A stretch of DNA of 13,707 nt from positions 1 to 13,707 of the forward strand of contig JAPWUT010000024.1 of NCBI GenBank assembly GCA_028275425.1, given 5' to 3'. The translations under genes were made by a program, and so were the position numbers. This document shows positions 1 to 6,852 of the stretch, in pieces. The DNA comes from Anaerolineae bacterium. GTDB lineage: Bacteria; Chloroflexota; Anaerolineae; SpSt-600. Every line of letters starts with the position of its first letter. Within the stretch, counting starts at the first letter, position 1. The notes under the pieces were generated by a model that saw only the letters and a program-made list of their open reading frames with translations, did not search any database and had not been told where the DNA came from.

Positions 1-792
1 GCCAATGAGTATTTGAACGTGGAGAGGCGCAAACTTTCCAAAAGCCGCCGCTGGGTGATAGAAATCCCCGATTTCCTCTCTCGCTATGACCCCGATCCCC
101 TCCGTTACACCTTGACCATAAACGCTCCCGAGACCAGCGATGCTGATTTCACTTGGGAGGAATTCCTCCGCCGCAACAATAATGAACTTGTAGCCACATG
201 GGGCAACCTTTGCTACCGCCTTTTGGTCTTCGCCAACCGCTATTTTGGAAGCCGGGTCCCAGAGCCAGGGGAACTCGGTGCCAGGGAGCAGGAGGTCCTC
301 AAAACCATTGAGGAAGGCTTCCAAAAAGTGGGCCAACTGCTGGATGCTTGCAAGTTCAGGGCCGCTTTAACCGAAACCATGGGCCTGGCTCAGATGGTGA
401 ACCGCTACTTGAACGAAAAAGAACCTTGGAAATTGGTAAAAGAAGAGCCGGCTTCCGCTGCTCCCGTGATTTACACCGGGCTTAAAGCCGTGGATTCCCT
501 CAAAGTCCTATTCTATCCCTTCATCCCATTCTCCAGCCAGGAAATACACCGGATGCTGGGCTATCAGGATGATATTTTGGGCAGGCAGTATGTGGAGGTA
601 GTGCGGGAGGAGCGCAAGTCCCACCTTGTCCTCCGATATGACTTCAGCGATGTGAAAATTCGGTGGGAACCGGGGCTTCTCAAGCCGGGCCAGCCCATTG
701 GCGAACCTCGCATTCCCTTCAAGAAGCTTGATGAGAAAATAGTGGAAGAAGAAGTCCGAAGGATGCTGGCTTTGGCCGGTGAGACAGCTTAA
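1..792 (+). CDS. metG: Methionine--tRNA ligase, C-terminal part (5' end outside window)
   Basis: This enzyme charges tRNA-Met with methionine in the cytoplasm. The reading frame is open from base 1, so only the C-terminal 263 residues are present. The frame holds K-L-S-K-S at window residues 11-15, the class I KMSKS loop with Met replaced by Leu. Next comes the family-typical stretch around RYTLTINAPETSDADFTWEEF, and then an alpha-helical anticodon-binding domain with the N-N-E-L-V-A-T-W-G-N-L motif. The protein ends soon after an IPFKKLDEKIVEEE stretch, so there is no C-terminal tRNA-binding (Trbp111/EMAP-like) extension in this frame. The stop codon lies at 790-792. The next gene starts inside this one (GTG at 779), a 14 bp overlap that suggests co-transcription. 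The assignment rests on recognised motifs and is secure. Confidence 0.95.
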   Translation, partial: ANEYLNVERRKLSKSRRWVIEIPDFLSRYDPDPLRYTLTINAPETSDADFTWEEFLRRNNNELVATWGNLCYRLLVFANRYFGSRVPEPGELGAREQEVLKTIEEGFQKVGQLLDACKFRAALTETMGLAQMVNRYLNEKEPWKLVKEEPASAAPVIYTGLKAVDSLKVLFYPFIPFSSQEIHRMLGYQDDILGRQYVEVVREERKSHLVLRYDFSDVKIRWEPGLLKPGQPIGEPRIPFKKLDEKIVEEEVRRMLALAGETA

Positions 793-2248
793 GCCAACCA
801 TTTGCCTCATAATCTTGGCAGCCTTTGCCCTCAGGCTTCTACCTGTTAGGTGGCATTCTTTCCACCCGGATGAAGCTCTGTATTCATGGTGGGCCCTTCA
901 AATTGCCAGCGGTGATGACCCCTTTTTGCTTTCGGCTTGGGTGGATAAGCCTCCGGTCTTCCTTTACATATTGGCCCTTGCCTTCAGGCTCTTCGGCATC
1001 TCCGAATTCTCCGCCCGCTTTCCCGGAATCTTTGCCGGGACTCTATCCGTAGTGCTTATCTGGGCCTGGCTCAGAAGCGCTTACGGCGAGAAAATCGCCC
1101 TCGTCGGTGTCTCCCTCCTCTCTTTCCTCCCTTTGCCGGTGCTATTTTCCCCCACTGCTCTTACGGACCCATGGCTTTGCCTGTTCATAGTAGCATCTTT
1201 GTGGATGGCTTGCTCTGAATGTAGGCCCTCTCTCAAAGCTTTCCTGGCTGGTTTTAGTGCGGGCCTGGCGGTAGGGACAAAGCAACAGGGCCTTCTGTTT
1301 GCCCCCTTCTCCTTGCTCCTCACCTCTCAGCGCAAAAAAGTTGGCCTACCGCGCTTCTTCTGGTTCCTTGGCTTCCTCGTCCCTTTTGCAGTTGTGGAGT
1401 GGTGGGACGTGCTCCGGTGGGCAGGCCGGCCAAGTTTTTGGGAACGCAGCCTTGTCACTTACGGAGGGCTTGGCCTTATCCATTGGCCAGAACTTAGCCC
1501 AAGGCTCCTTAAATGGCTTGAACTCTTAAGCTGGACCGCAGGCGGTCCCATCCCAGCTTCAATCCTAACGGTCTTTTTCCTCCTCACGCTCCGGCGCAAA
1601 TCTTACCCTGCTCCCCCTGACCAAGCGCCTCTATGGTTTTTGGCCTTTTGGTTTACCGTGCACTGGCTCTTAAACATCCAGCCTTGGGACCGATACATCC
1701 TCATGGTCGTTCCTTTCTTAGTAGCGATTTGGGCTTATGGGCTTGCCGGTGTCGGCTCTCAACGATGGAAATTAGTGGCTACCGTGGCTATTTTAGCCCC
1801 CGGCTTGCTTGCCCTAAGGCCGGATGGCCTACCCGCTGGGAGCAATTACGGCCTTTACGATGGGGTGGAAGAGCTGATGCACTACCTTCAGGTGGAAGCC
1901 AAGCCTGGGGCCATCATCTACCACTCTCACCTTGGATGGCACCTAAATTTCTACCTCTTCTCGCTTCCGGTTGAAGCTCGCTGGTATCCGTCCCCTGCGG
2001 AACTTTTGAAGGACCTGAGGCTTAGAAGCGCGGGGGATAAACTCATAGCCTTTGCCCCCTTTGAAGACGACGAGCCTGTACTTCAAGCCCTTAGGCTGAA
2101 CGGCTATTGTGCCGAGAAACTGGCAGAATTCCCCCACCCCCCACGAGGAACTTTCAGGGTTTACGGGATAGAGAACTGCTCGCTAATCTCTCCATGCGTT
2201 GGACTAAAAAGAGCCGGGGGTGTGTCCCAGAGTTGTAAATCCCCATGA
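779..2248 (+). CDS. GT39-family (PMT/ArnT-like) membrane glycosyltransferase
   Basis: This is probably an integral-membrane GT-C glycosyltransferase that moves a sugar from a polyprenyl-phosphate donor to a lipid or protein acceptor on the outer face of the membrane. The 489-residue protein starts with a hydrophobic segment (about residues 8-22), followed by an extracytoplasmic loop with the acidic pair D31-E32 in FHPDEALYSWW, then D56-KPP. Both are hallmarks of the ArnT/PMT superfamily. Many further hydrophobic segments run to about residue 345, and a soluble domain follows. The GTG at 779 was chosen because the next in-frame start would cut into the first membrane segment. No good ribosome site sits close to it, so translation may depend on coupling to metG. 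The last ~22 residues (after YGIENC) look unlike a family C-terminus and may be read-through into foreign sequence. Donor and acceptor cannot be told from sequence. Confidence 0.85.
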   Translation: MRQLKPTICLIILAAFALRLLPVRWHSFHPDEALYSWWALQIASGDDPFLLSAWVDKPPVFLYILALAFRLFGISEFSARFPGIFAGTLSVVLIWAWLRSAYGEKIALVGVSLLSFLPLPVLFSPTALTDPWLCLFIVASLWMACSECRPSLKAFLAGFSAGLAVGTKQQGLLFAPFSLLLTSQRKKVGLPRFFWFLGFLVPFAVVEWWDVLRWAGRPSFWERSLVTYGGLGLIHWPELSPRLLKWLELLSWTAGGPIPASILTVFFLLTLRRKSYPAPPDQAPLWFLAFWFTVHWLLNIQPWDRYILMVVPFLVAIWAYGLAGVGSQRWKLVATVAILAPGLLALRPDGLPAGSNYGLYDGVEELMHYLQVEAKPGAIIYHSHLGWHLNFYLFSLPVEARWYPSPAELLKDLRLRSAGDKLIAFAPFEDDEPVLQALRLNGYCAEKLAEFPHPPRGTFRVYGIENCSLISPCVGLKRAGGVSQSCKSP

Positions 2249-2252
2249 CCCA

Positions 2253-2270
2253 CCCTCGTTGGCCCGAGGG
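2253..2270. terminator. Short hairpin in a convergent gap, possible weak terminator
   Basis: CCCTCG (2253-2258) pairs perfectly with CGAGGG (2265-2270) across a 6-base loop. It lies 4 bp after the glycosyltransferase stop codon, between two converging genes. There is no T-run on either side, so it is not a canonical intrinsic terminator. It could still slow polymerase or protect 3' ends of both transcripts. Confidence 0.3.
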
Positions 2271-2346
2271 CATGCCAGCGCTTTTGGTCCCACTTGTGGC
2301 AAGTTTGAGCCCGTGTCCGATTGTTGGAGGTTGCCTCGCCGTTAAA
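2271..2346. other. Non-coding gap between converging genes, no clear feature
   Basis: Between the hairpin and the acyl-CoA dehydrogenase stop codon I see no supported gene, RNA or promoter. Together with bases about 2215-2250 it may be scar sequence from a past insertion, because GGGGGTGTGTCCCA resembles sequences at ends of some transposon families. This is a weak resemblance only. Confidence 0.25.
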
Positions 2347-3810
2347 TTACGCGCCCAAGCTCCGGCGAAGGGTTTCCGCTGTAAAGCGGGCTAAATCCCG
2401 GAATAGGGGTTCGGCATGTGCCTCTTGCTCTTCTTGAGGGAGCTGAAGGTGCTCCTCTACCCGGCTGGCCATTTCTTCCAGTGTGTGGGGATCGGCCCAG
2501 GAAGCAAGCAGTGTGAAGAGCTGACGGTGGGCTCCCTTGCGGGCCATCGCTTCCAGGCCATCCAGTATCTGGCGGTGAGGAGTGCCCTCCCAGATGGGTA
2601 AAATCATGGCTTCCCGCAGCCAGCGTTCCACCGGATATTCCCCTAAAACCCCCATCCCACCATGGACTTCCATCGCCCACTTCGCCGTCTGCACCGCTTG
2701 CTCTGCAGTCCAGTATTTGGCAAGGTGGGTAAGCAGGCGGAAGAGGTGGTAGCGCTCCGAGTAAGGAGGCCGTTCCAGCCAGGCTTCCTCCAGCAGGCGG
2801 ACTGTGGTCCAGGCCAGGGCAAAAGCCGCTTGCAACTCTTGGATGCGCTCGGCAAATTGGTGGCGCATTAGCGGATGCTGGCCGATTGGGCGCCCAAAGG
2901 CTATGCGCTGCTCGGCGAAGGCCATAGCTTCGGCAATGGCGCGCTGCATGAGGGCGACGCTTCCTACGCTGTTGGCTACTCTGGAAACGTTGAGGACTTC
3001 CAAGATTTGGTAGATTCCAGTCTCCGGGCGGCCCAATAGGTAGGCTTCGCTGTCCCGTAACTCAACCTCAGCGGTAGGCACCGAACGAGTGCCAATCTTG
3101 TCCTTCAGGCGCCGGATGATGTAGTTCGGAGTGCCGTCGTCCCGGTAGCGGGGGAGGAGGAAAAGGGCAAGGCCACGGACAGTGCGGGGGGCTCCTTCGG
3201 GCCGAGCAGCGACCACAGCCAGCTCAGCCCCAGCGTTGCTGGCGAAGTATTTCTCCCCGGTTAGCCGCCAAATCCCTCCATCAAGCCGGGCTACAGTTTC
3301 CACCGTTGCCCCCAGATCTGAACCCCCACCTGCCTCGGTCATCCAGGTAGCACCTTGCCAGACCCCCTCATCGCGCCGGAGCATAGGCAGGAGGAAGCGA
3401 GCTTTCAGCTCCTCAGAGCCGTATTTGTGAAGGGCCAAGGCAGTAGCCAAGGAGACCGTGTAAGGGCAATAGAGGCCGGTATCGTAAAAAGCTGTGACGT
3501 AACCGATGAGGAAAGTGGCAGACAAGCCTTCGCCTTCAAAGGCGCGCCATACCGCACCGGCTTGGTAACCTTTTAGAAGCATTCTCCAGTAATCCGGCGG
3601 GTAAAGGATTTCATCAATGCGCTTGCCGAAGCGGTCGTAAGCGCGCAGCCACGGCGTGCCCATCCTATCAACCATTGCGGAGATGGCTTTACCTTCTGCC
3701 TCCCACCAGGCTTCAAGCTCATCCAATTCAGCCTGTATGGGGATGGAGACGCCCATTGCTTGCAGGAAGCGGACAGGGGAACGCACAGCTTCTACAATTG
3801 CGTTTGCCAT
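2347..3810 (-). CDS. Acyl-CoA dehydrogenase, AidB-like long form
   Basis: This is a flavin-dependent enzyme of the acyl-CoA dehydrogenase superfamily (alpha,beta-dehydrogenation of an acyl-CoA, electrons passing to ETF). The protein has 487 residues, about 100 longer than short/medium-chain enzymes and closer to the AidB-like group. Visible signatures are MTEAGGGSD at residues 157-165 (flavin/substrate loop), a central beta domain, the R-I-A-F-G-R-P-I-G stretch, and IWEGT with E408 at the position of the catalytic Glu of many family members. A helical extension of roughly 70 residues follows. An ATG 39 bp upstream (3847-3849) is in frame, but GAGGAGG (3816-3822) sits 5 bases before the ATG at 3808-3810. 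The promoter at 3853-3881 would start transcription almost on the upstream ATG, so the downstream start is preferred. No ETF or beta-oxidation partner lies next to it. The substrate is unknown, and repair or regulatory roles proposed for AidB should not be assumed. Confidence 0.9.
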   Translation of the reverse strand: MANAIVEAVRSPVRFLQAMGVSIPIQAELDELEAWWEAEGKAISAMVDRMGTPWLRAYDRFGKRIDEILYPPDYWRMLLKGYQAGAVWRAFEGEGLSATFLIGYVTAFYDTGLYCPYTVSLATALALHKYGSEELKARFLLPMLRRDEGVWQGATWMTEAGGGSDLGATVETVARLDGGIWRLTGEKYFASNAGAELAVVAARPEGAPRTVRGLALFLLPRYRDDGTPNYIIRRLKDKIGTRSVPTAEVELRDSEAYLLGRPETGIYQILEVLNVSRVANSVGSVALMQRAIAEAMAFAEQRIAFGRPIGQHPLMRHQFAERIQELQAAFALAWTTVRLLEEAWLERPPYSERYHLFRLLTHLAKYWTAEQAVQTAKWAMEVHGGMGVLGEYPVERWLREAMILPIWEGTPHRQILDGLEAMARKGAHRQLFTLLASWADPHTLEEMASRVEEHLQLPQEEQEAHAEPLFRDLARFTAETLRRSLGA

Positions 3811-3815
3811 AGCAA

Positions 3816-3822
3816 CCTCCTC
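3816..3822 (-). promoter_or_regulatory. Ribosome binding site that fixes the acyl-CoA dehydrogenase start
   Basis: On the minus strand this reads GAGGAGG, followed by 5 bases (TTGCT) and the ATG at 3810. It decides between two in-frame ATGs in favour of the downstream one. Confidence 0.75.
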
Positions 3823-3852
3823 AAAGATGCTTCTTGCCGATTGCGCCATCTA

Positions 3853-3881
3853 ATCATATTGGTTCTCTTCAGTCTTGTCAA
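3853..3881 (-). promoter_or_regulatory. Sigma-70-type promoter for the acyl-CoA dehydrogenase gene
   Basis: On the minus strand, TTGACA (3881-3876) is followed by a 17-base spacer and TATGAT (3858-3853). That is a perfect -35 and a -10 with one mismatch at ideal spacing. Transcription would begin near 3846, giving a leader of about 35 bases before the ATG at 3810. Confidence 0.75.
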
Positions 3882-3921
3882 ACTGAGCACCCCGATTCGG
3901 CTGTGGGATATAGGAGCCGGT

Positions 3922-3950
3922 TTGGCATTTAGCCAATCCAAAGCTATAAT
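3922..3950 (+). promoter_or_regulatory. Sigma-70-type promoter for the radical SAM-phosphatase pair, with inverted repeat
   Basis: TTGGCA (3922-3927), a 17-base spacer and a perfect TATAAT (3945-3950) precede the gene at 3980. The predicted start point is near 3957, so the leader is only about 23 bases. The -35 overlaps an inverted repeat, TTGGC-5 bases-GCCAA (3922-3936), which could be an operator. That last point is inference. Confidence 0.75.
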
Positions 3951-3979
3951 CCAACAAAAAGGTTAAGGGGGTGCAAGTC

Positions 3980-5389
3980 ATGAAGGTTACCTTGGTCTAT
4001 GCCGGGATATCCGGCCTTGGCTTTAATTCCTTGGGCAAAGGCATGGATGCCGGATGGGTAAGCCATGGCTTGGCTCACTTATCATCGGCGGCTAAGGCCC
4101 AAGGCTTTGATGTTGACCTTATAGACCTGCGAGCCCTTTCCGGCTGGGAAGAGTTTCGTGAAGAGGTGAAGAAGCGCGAGCCAAGGGTAGTAGGATTAAC
4201 GATGATGAGCGTGGATTACAACCCGGTGATGCGCTGTGTGGACATAATCAAAGAAGAAGTAGACCGCAGAATAATCACCGTTGTAGGAGGGCCACACCCT
4301 ACCGTCGCTTTGGATGAGGTCCTCAAGAACCCAAACATTGATTACGTGGTCATCCGGGAAGGCGAGATAACCTTCCCCAAATTGCTCCGGGCGATAGAGG
4401 AAGGCAACCCTCCCAAAGACAGGGTATTGGTGGGAGAACCACCCGACCTGGATGCCATCCCCTTCCCCGACCGTGACCTTTTCTTGAACGAGTGGCGTAA
4501 GTATGGCTACAACCTTGATTCCCCTGAGGTGCCCTTCGTGGAGGAGCTTCCCCCACCCTTCCTCACAATCATTGCCGGACGCGGGTGCATGTATAACTGC
4601 AGCTTCTGCCAGCCTGCCGAGCGCAAAATATTTGGGCGGAGGGTGCGGCGCCGCAGCCCCCAAAACGTCATCGCTGAGCTCAAAATCCTCAGGGAAAAAT
4701 ACAAATTCGCCAGCTTCATGTTCCACGATGACTGCTTGACCGAGGACCGGGAATGGGTTACCGAATTCTGCCGCTTGTACAAGGCCGAAGGCTTCACCCA
4801 GCCCTTCTTCTGCCAATCCCGAGCCGATATCATCGTCCGCCACGAGGATATGGTGAAGATGATGGTGGACGCTGGCTGCCGCGGGATGTTCATAGGCTTT
4901 GAGTCAGGGAGCGACCGAGTGCTCAGGTTCCTCCGGAAAGGGACTACAAGGGAGATAAACCTCAAGGCAGCCAAAATCTGCAAGAAATACGGAATCTCAA
5001 TCTGGGCAAACTACATGCTTGGCATCCCCACCGAAACGAAAGAGGAAGTGATGGAGACAATCTCCATGCTCAAGGAGATTGACCCCGATTACTACAGCCC
5101 GGCTTTCTATACCCCTCACCCCGGAAGCGACCTCTACGATTACTGCATAGAGCACGGCCTTTCCCTAATCACCAGCCACGACCAGTACCGCCGCAATCCT
5201 ACGGAGATGAAAATAAAGGGGCTGGATTACGATTTCCTGATGTGGGCTCTTAAGGAATCTCAGCGCCGCAAGCCCTGGAACGCTTTCAAGCGCAGGGTCC
5301 GGAAACTCTGGAAGCGCTATGCCAGCCCGAGGAAAGCAGTTCGCAAAGCTTTAAAGTTGGCTAAGAAAATCTTAGGAGCTCAAGCGTGA
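3980..5389 (+). CDS. Radical SAM protein with N-terminal cobalamin-binding-type domain
   Basis: This is a radical SAM enzyme of the B12-binding class (class B methyltransferase/BchE-like layout). Such enzymes use a [4Fe-4S] cluster and S-adenosylmethionine to start radical chemistry, often methylation or cyclisation. Residues 1-150 form a Rossmann-like fold with the VVGGPHPT strand-loop. There is no DxHxxG lower-ligand motif, as is common in this class. The cluster motif CX3CX2C is C203, C207 and C210, followed by a TIM-barrel-like core with FIGFESGSDRVL and YMLGIPTET. The tail (429-469) is strongly basic. An in-frame GTG at 3971 exists, but AAGGGGG (3965-3970 and the next base) is spaced for the ATG at 3980, which gives 469 residues. 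It is followed directly by a histidine phosphatase gene and is transcribed from 3922-3950. The substrate is not predictable. Confidence 0.9.
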   Translation: MKVTLVYAGISGLGFNSLGKGMDAGWVSHGLAHLSSAAKAQGFDVDLIDLRALSGWEEFREEVKKREPRVVGLTMMSVDYNPVMRCVDIIKEEVDRRIITVVGGPHPTVALDEVLKNPNIDYVVIREGEITFPKLLRAIEEGNPPKDRVLVGEPPDLDAIPFPDRDLFLNEWRKYGYNLDSPEVPFVEELPPPFLTIIAGRGCMYNCSFCQPAERKIFGRRVRRRSPQNVIAELKILREKYKFASFMFHDDCLTEDREWVTEFCRLYKAEGFTQPFFCQSRADIIVRHEDMVKMMVDAGCRGMFIGFESGSDRVLRFLRKGTTREINLKAAKICKKYGISIWANYMLGIPTETKEEVMETISMLKEIDPDYYSPAFYTPHPGSDLYDYCIEHGLSLITSHDQYRRNPTEMKIKGLDYDFLMWALKESQRRKPWNAFKRRVRKLWKRYASPRKAVRKALKLAKKILGAQA

Positions 5390-6012
5390 TGACGAAAGTC
5401 TACCTCATAAGGCACGGGAGAACCGCTTGGAACAAGGACGTCCGCTTCAGAGGGCAGGCGGATTTGCCCTTGGATGAAGTGGGGGAGGCCCAGGCCGAGG
5501 CTATAGCTTCAAGGCTCAAGACCCGGCCGATAAAGGCCATCTACTCAAGCCCTCTGACCAGAGCCATAAAGACAGCCGAACCTCTGGCCAAAGCTCTCGG
5601 CCTGGAGGTCATCGTGGAAGAAGGTTTCAACGACATAAACTACGGCCATTGGCAAGGCCTTTCCCCCTCCGAAGTAGCTGCGCTTTACCCCGACCTTTAC
5701 AGGATGTGGCTGGAAGCTCCTCACCTGGTGCGGGTCCCCGGAGGCGAAGGCCTGGATGATGTAAGGGCCAGGGCAGAAAAGGCCTTGATGGAAATCGTAA
5801 AGCGGCACCCTGGGGAAGAAATAGCGATTGTAGGGCATCAAGTGGTCAACAAAGTGCTCTTGTGCGCAGTTTTGGGGCTGGGGAACGAGTGGTTCTGGAA
5901 GATAGAGCAAGATAACGGCTGCATCAACATCTTCGGTTACGACCAGCGAGGCTTCACCCTCTTCCTGCTCAACGATACTTGCCACCTGAATCAGGGAGAG
6001 CGCACCTGGTAG
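5389..6012 (+). CDS. Histidine phosphatase family protein (phosphoglycerate mutase/CobC-like)
   Basis: This cytoplasmic phosphatase or mutase has a two-histidine active site. The RHG motif is at residues 8-10 (H9 is the predicted phospho-acceptor), S-S-P-L-T-R-A follows, and VGH ends at H150, the second catalytic histidine. The segment DINYGHWQGLS carries D82 where many relatives have the proton-donating Glu, a variant seen in some family branches. Length is 207 residues, normal for a single-domain member. The ATG at 5389 overlaps the upstream stop in TGATG. A GTG one codon earlier (5386) is also possible, and AGGAG (5374-5378) fits either. Coupling to a B12-type radical SAM gene makes an alpha-ribazole phosphatase (CobC-like) role possible, but a general sugar-phosphate phosphatase is just as likely. 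The 3' end overlaps the converging gene by 22 bp. Confidence 0.88.
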   Translation: MTKVYLIRHGRTAWNKDVRFRGQADLPLDEVGEAQAEAIASRLKTRPIKAIYSSPLTRAIKTAEPLAKALGLEVIVEEGFNDINYGHWQGLSPSEVAALYPDLYRMWLEAPHLVRVPGGEGLDDVRARAEKALMEIVKRHPGEEIAIVGHQVVNKVLLCAVLGLGNEWFWKIEQDNGCINIFGYDQRGFTLFLLNDTCHLNQGERTW

Positions 6013-6746
6013 GAACTTACAGCTTGGCCTTCCCGGTTGTAAAGGGTTAAGGTTTTGACTTGGTGGAGGATGGGCTTATCCAAGCCCCAATATAGCTCAG
6101 CCGGAGTATTCTTGCCCGGGCCAGTGTACAGAGTTACTACACCCTGAGGCCAGAGGAGAAAATCGGGGAAGACGTAGCTGAAGTTATCGGCGGAAAGGCG
6201 CCACCCGGCCAAGTTCTTGACCTTTTCGGCCACGCTTCGGATGAGAATGGCCTCTTTCCCCTTCTCCCCCGGATTTACTACAGCTTCAATGTATACCCCT
6301 TCTTTGCTTGCAGCCGGTGAAGGCACAGGGGTTGGGGTAGGCAATGTGGTGGCGATAGGGGTGAAGACAGGGGTCGGGGGCTGGAAGGGCAAGGTGAAGG
6401 TGGGGGTTGGCTGGGGAAGCTCTCCCCCCGGTATGATAAGCTCTTGGCCGGGGTAGATTAGGTCGGGGTTAGATATAGCGTTTATCCGCATGAGGTCTTC
6501 CAAGGATACCCCGAACTTTTCGGCGATAGTTGAGAGGGTATCTCCCTCTTTGACGATGTAAGTGCTGGTGCGAGTGACCTGGGGCTGGGGGGAAGCCACC
6601 GGTGTCGGCATGGGGCGCGTGGTGGGGGTAGGAACTGCTTGGACATAAACCGGTCTTCTTCCCAGAGTAAGCACTACCACAAGGCTTATGAGCAGGGAAA
6701 TGACAGCGTTCACGCTTATTATGAAGATAGCCTGTCTGCGGGTCAT
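5991..6746 (-). CDS. Membrane-anchored LysM protein with C-terminal lamin-tail-like domain
   Basis: This is a cell-envelope protein of 251 residues. An N-terminal R-R then a hydrophobic helix (about residues 7-28) suggests an uncleaved membrane anchor with the rest outside the cytoplasm. A Pro/Thr-rich linker leads to one LysM domain (about 62-106; VKEGDTLSTIAEKFGV and YPGQELIIPG), which in this family binds peptidoglycan or chitin-like glycan. A second PTPTP-type linker (about 110-147) leads to a domain at about 150-251, with N-L-A-G-W-R-L and V-T-L-Y-T-G-P-G-K-N. That resembles the lamin tail domain, an Ig-like beta fold found in bacterial surface proteins. The start is supported by AAGGAGGG just upstream (6751-6758) and the promoter at 6766-6795. 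No catalytic residues are seen, so a scaffolding or glycan-binding role is inferred. Confidence 0.88.
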   Translation of the reverse strand: MTRRQAIFIISVNAVISLLISLVVVLTLGRRPVYVQAVPTPTTRPMPTPVASPQPQVTRTSTYIVKEGDTLSTIAEKFGVSLEDLMRINAISNPDLIYPGQELIIPGGELPQPTPTFTLPFQPPTPVFTPIATTLPTPTPVPSPAASKEGVYIEAVVNPGEKGKEAILIRSVAEKVKNLAGWRLSADNFSYVFPDFLLWPQGVVTLYTGPGKNTPAELYWGLDKPILHQVKTLTLYNREGQAVSSYQVRSP

Positions 6747-6765
6747 TCCTCCCTCCTTGGGAAGA

Positions 6766-6795
6766 ATTATATCCCAAACCTGGCCGCAAGGGCAA
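6766..6795 (-). promoter_or_regulatory. Promoter for the LysM protein gene
   Basis: On the minus strand, TTGCCC (6795-6790), an 18-base spacer and a perfect TATAAT (6771-6766) sit just upstream of the ribosome site of the LysM gene. The leader would be only about 13-14 bases before the ATG. The -10 is strong and the -35 weak. Confidence 0.6.
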
Positions 6796-6823
6796 TTTGC
6801 AGGCTGACCGGGGTGGGGTATGT

Positions 6824-6852
6824 TTGCGCAATTCCCGCTTTTGTTCTATTAT
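6824..6852 (+). promoter_or_regulatory. Promoter for the five-gene operon starting at 6872
   Basis: TTGCGC (6824-6829), a 17-base spacer and TATTAT (6847-6852) precede the GT39 gene. The predicted start point is near 6859 and a GGAG site lies at 6862-6865. The -35 lies inside the 8-bp palindrome TTGCGCAA (6824-6831). Both hexamers deviate from consensus, so the call is moderate. Confidence 0.55.

Noticed and set aside
3971..3979. GTG start for the first radical SAM gene
   Set aside because: The AAGGGGG ribosome site would directly abut or overlap the GTG, while its spacing to the ATG at 3980 is right.
4196..4843. Minus-strand open frame of 215 codons inside the radical SAM gene
   Set aside because: It lies entirely opposite a gene with clear radical SAM motifs, has no recognisable domain, promoter or ribosome site, and is explained by the codon bias of the real gene.
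5545..5985. Minus-strand open frame of 146 codons inside the phosphatase gene
   Set aside because: It is antisense to a gene with RHG and VGH motifs and shows no domain of its own.
6303..6420. Repetitive GGGGT/GGTG-rich DNA on the plus strand
   Set aside because: This is the Pro/Thr linker coding sequence of the minus-strand LysM gene, not a DNA repeat array or CRISPR.
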